Below are positions 1-6,035 of a stretch of 11,501 nt of DNA, one piece after another. Location of the stretch: NCBI GenBank assembly GCA_036524675.1, contig DATDBU010000141.1, positions 1 to 11,501 on the forward strand, given 5' to 3'. Every line of letters begins with the position of its first letter. Position 1 is the first letter of the stretch. A program made the position numbers and the translations under genes. The stretch is from DATDAW01 sp036524675. GTDB lineage: Bacteria; Verrucomicrobiota; Verrucomicrobiia; Chthoniobacterales; DASVRZ01. Under the pieces are notes generated by a model. It was not told where the DNA came from and made no database searches. It worked only from the letters and a program-made list of their open reading frames with translations.

Positions 1-230
1 CCGGGCACACGCTCGGCGCGGCTGGAGCCGTCGAACTCGCCGTGTGCATCCTGGCGATGCGCGATAGCGTGCTGCCGCCGACAATCAATCTGGAAAATCC
101 CGATCCTGAGTGCGACCTCAATTACGTCCCGAACGTGGCGGTTGAAGCCCCGGTCAAAGTCGCGCTGAACAATTCCTTCGGTTTCGGAGGCCACAACGCG
201 ACCATTGCGATCAAGGCGTTTTTAAACTAA
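1..230 (+). CDS. fabF: Beta-ketoacyl-ACP synthase II, C-terminal end (partial)
   Basis: This is the last 75 codons of a condensing enzyme; the 5' part lies outside the window and the reading frame starts at base 3. FabF elongates acyl-ACP with malonyl-ACP in cytosolic type II fatty acid synthesis. The visible residues begin with GHTLGAAGAVE, which holds the second active-site histidine of the Cys-His-His triad. They continue with PPTINLENPDPECDL and the glycine-rich NSFGFGGHN loop near the C-terminus that gates the active site. All three stretches match the family closely in order and spacing, and the ending IKAFLN then TAA is where FabF proteins normally stop. KAS I (FabB) and polyketide-type ketosynthases share the loop, but the PTINLENPD stretch favours FabF. 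Any acpP or fabG neighbour would be upstream and cannot be seen. Confidence 0.93.
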   Translation, partial: GHTLGAAGAVELAVCILAMRDSVLPPTINLENPDPECDLNYVPNVAVEAPVKVALNNSFGFGGHNATIAIKAFLN

Positions 231-253
231 CGCAGAACGGAAGAAATAAGATG

Positions 254-315
254 TCTCACACGGAGAAGACTGTTTGTGAAAGCAATACAGTCTCAATCTC
301 CGTGCCTCCGTGTGA
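254..315. repeat. Nested inverted repeat (foldback) in the fabF-pgl gap
   Basis: The 147-base gap between fabF and pgl contains a two-part foldback. An outer arm TCACACGGAG (256-265) pairs exactly with CTCCGTGTGA (306-315). An inner arm AGACTG (267-272) pairs with CAGTCT (288-293) around a 15-base loop. A second CTCCGTG at 298-304 could compete for the outer arm. No T-run directly follows, although 316-352 is T-rich (CAATTTCTTTT and later CTTTCTTTTG). It could act as a transcription terminator for fabF or be a degenerate copy of a dispersed intergenic repeat. The pairing is seen directly; the function is inferred. Confidence 0.5.
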
Positions 316-377
316 CAATTTCTTTTCGAGCCTCTTTCTTTTGTGATCTTTAAGCACTTTGTTGTTAATCCTTCCAG

Positions 378-1037
378 ATGCCCGAGATTCTTCGCACTAC
401 GACGTTCGCCGACACTGCAGCGCGGTTCATCCTCAACGCCGCGGGAAATGCCATCGCCGATCATGGTTCTTTCCATCTTGCATTGAGCGGAGGAAACACG
501 CCAAAGGCCGTTTATCAGAAACTCGCCGCTCACAAACCGGACACGTCGAAATGGGTGATTACTTTCGGCGATGAGCGCACCGTTCCGCCAGATCACGCGC
601 AGTCCAATTACAAGATGGCGACCGATGCATGGCTTTCCCAAACCGCAGCGAAAGTGCTGCGCATCAAAGGGGAAATCGATCCCGCAGCAGCAGCGGACGA
701 TTATGAAGCGCAGCTTGATGCCATTTCGCCCGATTTCCGGCATGACTTGATTCTGCTCGGCATGGGGGACGACGGCCACACCGCGTCGCTATTTCCGGAC
801 ACTGAAGCACTTGCAGAGACCAAACGCCGGGTCGTCGCCAATTTTGTCCCGAAATTCGACACGTGGCGGATCACGTTCACTTACCCCTTCATCAACGCGG
901 CGAAGGGCATCGCCTTCCTGGTGAACGATCCCAGCAAGCAGCCTTTGATTGAGGCCATTTTGGCTGGCGGGACCGAATACCCATCCGAGCACATCAAACC
1001 GGTGAACGGCACGCTCACATGGGTGATTGGCGCATAG
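378..1037 (+). CDS. pgl: 6-phosphogluconolactonase
   Basis: This enzyme hydrolyses 6-phosphoglucono-1,5-lactone to 6-phosphogluconate, the second step of the oxidative pentose phosphate pathway, in the cytosol. The 219-residue product has the usual length of the family (SOL/DevB/NagB-like fold). Its motifs appear in the expected order: LALSGGNTP (34-42, phosphate loop), FGDERTVPPD (63-72) with downstream SNYKM, and GMGDDGHTASLFP (128-140), which holds the catalytic Asp and His. The family's other NagB-fold member, glucosamine-6-phosphate deaminase, lacks this exact GMGxDGHTASLFP form, so the call is firm. The ATG at 378 is chosen because the motif-free N-terminus is already complete there (MPEILRTTTFADTAARFI). 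No Shine-Dalgarno sequence is visible upstream (TTAATCCTTCCAG). No zwf or gnd neighbour is present, so the gene stands alone, 147 bases after fabF and convergent with comB. Confidence 0.95.
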   Translation: MPEILRTTTFADTAARFILNAAGNAIADHGSFHLALSGGNTPKAVYQKLAAHKPDTSKWVITFGDERTVPPDHAQSNYKMATDAWLSQTAAKVLRIKGEIDPAAAADDYEAQLDAISPDFRHDLILLGMGDDGHTASLFPDTEALAETKRRVVANFVPKFDTWRITFTYPFINAAKGIAFLVNDPSKQPLIEAILAGGTEYPSEHIKPVNGTLTWVIGA

Positions 1038-1086
1038 CGCTCATAGGGCAGGTATTTTCGACCTCAAAAGCTTTTCCCTCCTCTTA

Positions 1087-1168
1087 CTTTTACTTTGGTA
1101 GATCGTCGTCCCGTGGCGTTTTTACAAGAAGAGGCGCTTTCCAAGCGCCCGTTTTCAGGCGGTTGGAA
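1087..1168 (+). repeat. Intergenic hairpin repeat, copy 1 (right end truncated)
   Basis: This stretch matches 7266-7344 almost base for base. It runs from TTTTACTTTGGTA through GTCGTC and GTGGCGTTTT to a core shared exactly from CGCTTTCC to GGTTGGAA. Within it, GGCGCTT (1133-1139) and AAGCGCC (1143-1149) form a 7-bp hairpin with a TCC loop. The second hairpin seen in copy 2 is cut off here: after GGCGGTTGGAA (1158-1168) the match stops, seven bases before the comB stop codon. The copy sits between the convergent genes pgl and comB, where it might also help end transcription from both sides. A minus-strand open frame through it reads FQPPENGRLESA, a false translation. Confidence 0.8.
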
Positions 1169-1175
1169 GTGCGCG

Positions 1176-1904
1176 TCACGAGACGTCGGGCAACGTAACG
1201 GGTAACAGCTTGTCACCGTCCAATCGACCCACAGCTCCAGAAACGCCGACCTGGCTACACCACGCAACTTCCTCGGCGCGCCCAATTTCCTGCAAACGCT
1301 GGCCATTTTTCGACGCGGCAATTGCCGCCGCCGGGTCAGGTTCCGCGGCACGCCACGCCTGGAGGAGTAATTGCCCCGCATCGGCCAGCTTTTTCCCGTG
1401 AGGCAATCGCGCGATAAGCGCTCCGCCACCAATGGCATCTTCCAGAGCGAAATGCGATCCCGTCCCGGCGCACACAATCCGAATCCGTTGGGGTTCGGTC
1501 CGCGCCAGATAATTGGCGACAGCATCAATGTTAATCAGCGCTGCTGCCAGAACCTCACGGGCGCCCGCGCACGCTCGCAACGCGATCGTTCCATTGGTCG
1601 TCGTTGTAATGATCTCTTTGCCAGCAAGTTGAAGGTGTTCCAGGGGTGAATTGCCAACATCAAATCCGTCGATTCTTTCGCCGCGACGCTCTCCACCAAG
1701 GAGCGCTCCAGGATATTTTTCGCGCAGTGCCCACGCTTCGTCGATCGAAACTGCCGGGTAAATCGCCTTCACCCCGTGCTCAAGCGCGGTTGTCATCGTC
1801 GATGTCGCGCGAAGGACATCGAAAACGACACAGACGGTGTGCGACAGGTCCAGCCCGGCAAGGAGACCGATTTCGGCAGGGTTCAGGGTGACGTCAATTC
1901 TCAT
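1176..1904 (-). CDS. comB: 2-phosphosulfolactate phosphatase family protein (ComB-like)
   Basis: ComB removes phosphate from 2-phosphosulfolactate to give sulfolactate, a Mg2+-dependent step first known from coenzyme M synthesis in methanogens. Bacterial homologues are common in organisms not known to make coenzyme M, so the true substrate here is open. The 242-residue product has the family's typical length and motifs: VVFDVLRATST (26-36), LLGGERRGERIDGFDVGNSP (68-87), TTTNGT (101-106) and CAGTGS...LEDAIGGG (145-161). The open frame continues upstream to 2213, but those residues overlap the OGG gene in another frame and do not look like ComB. The ATG at 1904, which starts MRIDVTLNP, is therefore chosen. 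This start lies 11 bases inside the end of the OGG gene, which suggests translational coupling as the last gene of the operon. No comA-like or sulfolactate dehydrogenase gene is visible nearby. Confidence 0.88.
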   Translation of the reverse strand: MRIDVTLNPAEIGLLAGLDLSHTVCVVFDVLRATSTMTTALEHGVKAIYPAVSIDEAWALREKYPGALLGGERRGERIDGFDVGNSPLEHLQLAGKEIITTTTNGTIALRACAGAREVLAAALINIDAVANYLARTEPQRIRIVCAGTGSHFALEDAIGGGALIARLPHGKKLADAGQLLLQAWRAAEPDPAAAIAASKNGQRLQEIGRAEEVAWCSQVGVSGAVGRLDGDKLLPVTLPDVS

Positions 1905-2730
1905 CACTTCTCTTTTTGAGCGTTTTCCGCGCGTGATGAAACAAATATTGCTGCGCGTACCCGCCGAAGGGTCCGAAATATTCCGCTGCAAACTCGTGGA
2001 GCCGCCTGCTGGTAACGTTGCGCTTGCGCTTGAAATACAATTCCCGAAGCACGCGCTCGATCCAAACGTCGATAGGGAAAGCTTCCAGACGTTCGTAGGC
2101 GAACAACAGCACGCAATTGGCAACTTTTTCGCCGACACCCGGCAACCGGCAAAGCTCGGCACGTGCCTGTGCAGTAGGCAGAGATCGGATGGCGCCCAGG
2201 TCCATCGCGCCATCAGCGATCATTCGGGCGGTGAGCGCCAAATTTTTGGCCCGAAAACCGAGTTTTGCCATCCGCAGCTCGGCTTCACCGGCCGCAGCGA
2301 GCCGCTCCGGAACCGGATAAGCATGCGCCGATGGTCCGATCGGCTCACCGTAGCGTTGCCGAAGTGTCAACGAAATCTGCCGGATGTGGGGCACCTGCTT
2401 CATCGCGGACGTGATGAATGTGGCCACGCATTCCCAAGGTTCCTGCCGGATAATCCTCAAACCCCGGCAAAAATCCCGGGCTGCGTCCATCGCAGCATCA
2501 TGCGGAAAACTGGCGACGATCTTCTCAAGCGGATGATCGAGCCCAAAATAGTGCCGGACCAATTCTTCGTGTCCCGGAGAAACACGCAGCGTTTCTCCAA
2601 CTTGCTCCACGCGAACCACTTCCTTTCCAATGACACCCGTCCACCCCGCGCCGTCCGCATGCCAATGAAAGACCTGCCCGGACTCCAGCGTTTGACGCAA
2701 GTCGAAGTAAGGAGCGGATAAGGACGTCAT
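1894..2730 (-). CDS. ogg: 8-oxoguanine DNA glycosylase/AP lyase, OGG1 type
   Basis: This is a bifunctional base-excision repair enzyme that removes 8-oxoguanine and nicks the abasic site. The 278 residues align by eye along human OGG1. N-terminal LESGQVFHW (16-24) corresponds to SGQSFRW and includes the pocket glycine. The helix-hairpin-helix LPGVGEK (196-202) holds the catalytic Lys202. VANC (203-206) holds the pocket cysteine, and PIDVW (219-223) the catalytic Asp221. YAQQYLF (258-264) matches the Gln and Phe that stack on the lesion. The Asn-rich loop of human OGG1 (SSNNNI) reads SAMKQV here (108-113), and the His after the catalytic Asp is Trp. ATG at 2730 is preferred over the in-frame TTG at 2733 because it overlaps the PlsC stop as TGATG. 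AlkA-type glycosylases share the fold but lack this N-terminal domain match. Confidence 0.9.
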   Translation of the reverse strand: MTSLSAPYFDLRQTLESGQVFHWHADGAGWTGVIGKEVVRVEQVGETLRVSPGHEELVRHYFGLDHPLEKIVASFPHDAAMDAARDFCRGLRIIRQEPWECVATFITSAMKQVPHIRQISLTLRQRYGEPIGPSAHAYPVPERLAAAGEAELRMAKLGFRAKNLALTARMIADGAMDLGAIRSLPTAQARAELCRLPGVGEKVANCVLLFAYERLEAFPIDVWIERVLRELYFKRKRNVTSRRLHEFAAEYFGPFGGYAQQYLFHHARKTLKKRSDEN

Positions 2731-3443
2731 CAAACCACCGCCAGATCCGGCTGCAATGCGTGATGCTTCTGATAAGTCGGATGCCGCTGGATTTCTCCGA
2801 ATAGATCCACAAACATCGTTTTCAGCGTTTCTTCCATCGCACGACGCGCCTCGTGTTTACCCAGGGATTCATCAAGATGGACGGGCTGGCCATAGTTCAC
2901 TGCAATCAATGTTCTTTTCAAAGGCAACCACGCCGTAAATTTCCCGAATTGTCCGGCGCCGATCACGACCACCGGAATCACTGGCGCCCGGCTCAGCTGT
3001 GCAAGACCTGTAATGCCGGACGCTAGACTTCCGCCGAACAACACTGAGTTTTCGGCCGTACGCATCTGTGCTTCAGGAAACAAACCGACCATTCGGCCTG
3101 CGTGCAAGCGCCTTATGATTTCCCGCGTCGTATGCAAATCCTTCCGGCTGCGGTCCAGTGCCAGGCAATTCATTCCGCCCATAAACCAGCGCTGCGCGGG
3201 AGTTCGGAAAAGTTCTGAGATACTGACCCAATCGATCAGCCGTGTCGTGGAGGCAATCAGCACTGCGGAATCAAAAACGCTCAGGTGATTCGCCGCGAGC
3301 AGGCAGCCGCCTTCAACGCGGACCCGTTCCTCGTGCAAAATCAGCTCATCTGTAGCGGCAAAAAGCAGTGGGCGGCTTGCGCGGACAGCACGGTAAAAGC
3401 GGTCACTCATCCAGTTGGAAACAAAGTGCCGCTGGTCACCCAT
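2730..3443 (-). CDS. Lysophospholipid acyltransferase, PlsC/LPLAT family
   Basis: The protein probably transfers an acyl chain to 1-acyl-glycerol-3-phosphate or a similar lysolipid at the inner face of the membrane. From the ATG at 3443 it has 237 residues, in the normal range for PlsC. The HX4D catalytic motif is NHLSVFD (52-58). The glycerol-phosphate-binding motif reads LFPEAQMR (121-128) where most members have FPEGTRS. VIPVVVIGAG (155-164) is the usual block IV. A hydrophobic stretch runs roughly 45-65. An in-frame ATG at 3476 would overlap the HAD gene by 32 bases. The one at 3443 lies a single base after the HAD stop and has GAGGGTGG upstream, so it is preferred. The altered FPEG motif leaves the acceptor uncertain, and an ornithine-lipid or other lysolipid substrate is possible. 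Confidence 0.85.
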   Translation of the reverse strand: MGDQRHFVSNWMSDRFYRAVRASRPLLFAATDELILHEERVRVEGGCLLAANHLSVFDSAVLIASTTRLIDWVSISELFRTPAQRWFMGGMNCLALDRSRKDLHTTREIIRRLHAGRMVGLFPEAQMRTAENSVLFGGSLASGITGLAQLSRAPVIPVVVIGAGQFGKFTAWLPLKRTLIAVNYGQPVHLDESLGKHEARRAMEETLKTMFVDLFGEIQRHPTYQKHHALQPDLAVV

Positions 3444-3444
3444 T

Positions 3445-4104
3445 TCAACTACCACCCTCGTCGACCCCCGTGGCATACGGCAGATCGAAGCAGTCCAGAC
3501 TTTCGACGATTTGGTCAGCGAGCGTCAGGTCGTGGTATTTCGTCAGCGCATTCGGCACGGCGATCACGGTAAGACCGGCCGCTTTTGCGGCACGCACGCC
3601 CGGTTGTGAATCCTCGAATACCAGCGTTTCATGCGTTTCGGCATTCAGATCTTCGACGACACGCAAGTAAATCTCCGGGTGCGGTTTCGGCCATTTGACC
3701 GATTCAACGGTTCGAACGGTCTCAATGAGATGTCGGATACCGAGTCGCTCGAGGCCCACTTCAACCCAGGCCGCGGTCGAGTTGCTTGCAACTCCAATCC
3801 GATACCCCGCCTCTTGACCGCGCAATAACAGCCCCAGCACGCCGGGCAACAGCGGTTGAAGCATCACCCGCTCGGTGATTTTCTGGCGTCGCGCTTTGTC
3901 AATCGTCGCCCAATCGAATTTGCGGCCCGTCGCCTTTTCCAAATGAGCCTTGGGATCAAACGCGTTGACCGACCCAACAGCAGCTGTCCACTCGCGAGGC
4001 GTCAAATCCGTCCCGGCAAGCTGAAAAATCTCCCTCCACGACTCGAACTCGGGCCATTCGGAATCGACGATCAGACCGTCGTAATCAAAGATAAGCGCTT
4101 TCAC
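3445..4104 (-). CDS. HAD-superfamily hydrolase, subfamily IA (beta-phosphoglucomutase-like)
   Basis: This is a cytosolic phosphatase or phosphomutase of the haloacid dehalogenase superfamily. All four HAD motifs are present in 219 residues. Motif I is FDYDGLIVDSE (6-16, nucleophile Asp7 and acid/base Asp9). Motif II is VASNST (105-110). The motif III lysine is in KWPKPHPEIY (137-146). Motif IV is VFEDSQPGVRAA (162-173). The helical cap sits between residues 16 and 85, which makes it a C1-capped type. Closest relatives by motif are YcjU/PgmB and GPP-like sugar or glycerol phosphatases, but the substrate cannot be read from sequence. The start is GTG at 4104; the overlapping ATG at 4106 runs straight into TGA. 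It is the first gene of the four-gene operon, and its promoter must lie in the 143-base divergent gap shared with the OsmC gene. Confidence 0.87.
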   Translation of the reverse strand: MKALIFDYDGLIVDSEWPEFESWREIFQLAGTDLTPREWTAAVGSVNAFDPKAHLEKATGRKFDWATIDKARRQKITERVMLQPLLPGVLGLLLRGQEAGYRIGVASNSTAAWVEVGLERLGIRHLIETVRTVESVKWPKPHPEIYLRVVEDLNAETHETLVFEDSQPGVRAAKAAGLTVIAVPNALTKYHDLTLADQIVESLDCFDLPYATGVDEGGS

Positions 4105-4247
4105 ATCCCGCAGTTAACGAGCCCGAGCGCATGTGCAACCATCGATTTTGGAAAATCCGAGGAACAGGCGGGATAGAGGGAGTTTCCCCGCACCATTCGG
4201 ACGCCTTCCGTCTTTGAACCCGCGCCGCTTCGTGACAGTGTCGGATC

Positions 4248-4676
4248 ATGGTTCAAATCAACATCGAATACCAAGGGGATCTCCATTCTTCTGCGCAACA
4301 TGCGCCTTCCGGAACAATCCTTGCCACTGACGCGCCGGTGGACAACGAAGGTCGTGGCGAAAGCTTCTCCCCAACCGACCTCGTCGCCACGGCATTGGGA
4401 ACATGCATGGCGACCACCATGGGGATCTACGCCCGGCGCAAAGAGATCGATTTGCGCGGTATGAAAATTGTCGTCCAAAAAGAAATGACTCCGCCGCCCC
4501 GGAAAATCGCGCGCCTTTCCGTGGCCATCACACTGCCGATTCCGGCGAGCGCCGACTTACATCGCACGCTGGAAAAAGCCGCCCTTACTTGCCCGGTTTA
4601 TCAGAGCCTGCATCCAGATGTCGAAAAGCCGGTCACATTTCACTGGGCAGACGAACCGGTGGAGGCAAATCGATAA
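4248..4676 (+). CDS. OsmC/Ohr-family peroxiredoxin-like protein (YhfA type)
   Basis: OsmC-family proteins are cytosolic homodimers that reduce organic or fatty-acid hydroperoxides with a Cys pair. The 142-residue product has both cysteines in the expected settings. Cys53 lies in DLVATALGTCMATTMG (44-59) and Cys115 in ALTCPVYQSLHPDV (112-125). FSPTDLV (40-46) is the conserved entry to the first Cys helix. The pattern is nearer to the YhfA/OsmC branch than to Ohr, which has a different N-terminus. The ATG at 4248 starts MVQINIEYQG, the usual first beta strand, so the start is secure even without a Shine-Dalgarno site. It is transcribed away from the HAD-led operon and convergent with the broken permease, with 20 bases between. 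With OGG1 and Ogt it gives this window a mild oxidative and alkylation-damage theme; co-regulation is not shown. Confidence 0.9.
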   Translation: MVQINIEYQGDLHSSAQHAPSGTILATDAPVDNEGRGESFSPTDLVATALGTCMATTMGIYARRKEIDLRGMKIVVQKEMTPPPRKIARLSVAITLPIPASADLHRTLEKAALTCPVYQSLHPDVEKPVTFHWADEPVEANR

Positions 4677-4696
4677 GTCGGGTCGATACGGATGTT

Positions 4697-5500
4697 TCAC
4701 CCACCGACGGCTTGATATTTTCGAATGCCGCGGGCCCACATGAAACGGGCGATTCCATAGAGAATCGCCGTCCACGCGGCTTGAAGAATAAAGCCACGCA
4801 CAAGTTCCTCGCCACGAATGTTTTCCATGAAAATTGCGACCGGAAAGTATAGCTCGTACTTGAAAGGCAAATAATCCAGGACGCGTTGGAACCAGACGGG
4901 CATGATGTCCAGGGGAAAAACGTGACCACTGAGGAAATACTCGAACGAATAGAGGATGAACACGATGGTCGATATTTCGAGGATCCAAAACGCCAGCATC
5001 GCGAGCGAGTAGGCGATGAAAAACTGCAATGCTCCGGCCAGCGCTAGCGACAGCATTGTCTGCGGCCACGTGATCCAGTTCGCCGGCAAAGAAATGTGAT
5101 CGCGCAGCAGCAGAAAAACGAGCAACAAGACCGGCAGTGTGACGATCGAATAGAGAATCCGATAGCTCGCAAACAAACTGAACCGTTAGGCCAGATAATT
5201 CATCGGCTTGGTAAGGAACGAATTAATCTGCCCATCGCGTATATCAGCGGCGATTTGCCATTCGTCCTCCGTGGGTGCCACGAGATTGTCGGCAACGACG
5301 ACCAGGAGGAAATAAAGGATCATCGACGAATAGTCGTATCCCGCGATGTCCTTGCCCCGTTCGTCGAATACTGCGCCCCAGACATAAAGAGTTCCGGCCA
5401 AAGGGACGAGACCGAAGAGCGACCGCAGGAGGAAGTTCCAGCGATAGACAAATGTGTTCTGCAGACCGATGTCGAAGACTTTGAGGTATTTGGAGAACAT
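4697..5500 (-). pseudogene. ABC-2 type transporter permease (PF06182-like) with one in-frame TAA
   Basis: The two open frames at 5186-5500 and 4697-5176 lie in the same reading frame and are separated only by a TAA at 5186-5188. Read through, they give about 266 residues, the normal length of this permease family, with no frameshift. The N-terminal part (MFSKYLKVFDIGLQNTFVYR...) has the typical cytoplasmic start, TM helices and the conserved DIRDGQINSFLTKPMNYLA. After the stop, RFSLFASYR and several TM helices follow (for example FFIAYSLAMLAFWIL), ending MWARGIRKYQ. In homologues as I recall them the junction reads like KPxNYLxYR, so a Tyr codon changed to TAA is the simplest cause. The partners of such permeases, an ATPase and a second permease, are missing beside it. 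It may be a recent pseudogene, a sequencing error or a readthrough site. It starts with ATG at 5500. Confidence 0.82.
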
Positions 5501-5539
5501 GGAAGCCGGCTGAGGTAAGAGAAACGCGGATTAATGAAC

Positions 5540-5640
5540 GCGGCAAGCTACCGTGCCAAGCGCTCTTGATTGTGCATTGTAGGCGCCGCACTCAAGGCGC
5601 TTTGCGCCGTAACTTGGCACGGAAGATTGATTCTTGCCGC
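5540..5640. repeat. Long nested foldback element upstream of and into the LAB-N gene
   Basis: Three nested inverted pairs are visible. GCGGCAAG (5540-5547) pairs exactly with CTTGCCGC (5633-5640). CCGTGCCAAG (5551-5560) pairs exactly with CTTGGCACGG (5613-5622). In the centre GGCGC (5596-5600) and GCGCC (5604-5608, or one base earlier) close a tiny hairpin in GGCGCTTTGCGCC. Symmetric arms over about 100 bases are typical of a small dispersed foldback (REP- or MITE-like) element. The right arm covers the proposed TTG start of the next gene. Apart from AGGCGCTTT it shares no clear sequence with the repeat family at 1087 and 7266. Confidence 0.65.
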
Positions 5641-6035
5641 AGTCTGTAAACGGTGCGATATGGCGCGTTCCTCTTGTCCTGATCATGCTTGGTATTCTCT
5701 ATTTCCTCTCCAGTTTCGATTTTACATTTGGCGGTGTCCGGGTTCATCCCTGGAAAATCGTCGGCTGGAGCGGCAGCTTGGTATTTGGATTGCGCTTTTT
5801 CCTGCAATGGATCGCCTCGGAGCGGGCGAAAAAAAGCATTATTCCCATGGGTTTCTGGGAATGCAGCACGCTCGGGAGCTTGTTAACGTTATCGTATTTC
5901 GCGTTCTACCAAAAGGACTCGGTGGGCATCATCATGACCTGCATGCCATTGCCAATATACCTCCGAAACCTCTATTTCATGTGGACACATCACGAAGCCA
6001 AACATCCCGGTGCCGAACCCCGGGTCGAAGAGTGA
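5634..6035 (+). CDS. Lipid-A-disaccharide synthase N-terminal domain (LAB-N) membrane protein
   Basis: This is a small integral membrane protein of the LAB-N family (PF07578), a domain sometimes fused to LpxB and often found alone near lipid A or glycosyltransferase genes. Its biochemical role is not established. In 133 residues, predicted membrane segments lie near 11-27, 42-59, 78-92 and 96-113. The signature WSGSLVFGLRFFLQWIASER (45-64), IIPMGFWECSTLGSLLTL and LPIYLRNLYF (106-115) are typical of the family. The start is uncertain. The TTG at 5634 keeps the first TM helix but lies in the arm of the foldback element, just after an in-frame TGA (5628-5630). The next in-frame ATG is at 5685. 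Neither has a Shine-Dalgarno site, so the element may have altered the original 5' end. The stop abuts the GTG start of the LysE-family gene. Confidence 0.8.
   Translation: MPQSVNGAIWRVPLVLIMLGILYFLSSFDFTFGGVRVHPWKIVGWSGSLVFGLRFFLQWIASERAKKSIIPMGFWECSTLGSLLTLSYFAFYQKDSVGIIMTCMPLPIYLRNLYFMWTHHEAKHPGAEPRVEE

Noticed and set aside
222..779. Minus-strand open frame of 185 codons across the fabF-pgl gap and pgl
   Set aside because: It lies antisense to the firmly identified pgl, has no recognisable domain, and runs through the foldback region.
1064..1528. Minus-strand frame containing FQPPENGRLESA
   Set aside because: It is the translation of intergenic repeat copy 1 plus an out-of-frame part of comB. 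The same words appear in the frame at 7228-7416 over copy 2.
1905..2213. N-terminal extension of the ComB frame
   Set aside because: The extra 103 residues overlap OGG1 in another frame and have no ComB character. The ATG at 1904 gives the normal family start.
1837..2721. Plus-strand frame of 294 codons
   Set aside because: It is antisense to the OGG1 gene, which shows catalytic motifs; this frame shows none and is a GC-driven shadow.
4144..4157. GATTTT-GG-AAAATC mini-palindrome in the divergent HAD/OsmC gap
   Set aside because: The two-base loop cannot form a normal hairpin, and with one occurrence I cannot support an operator.
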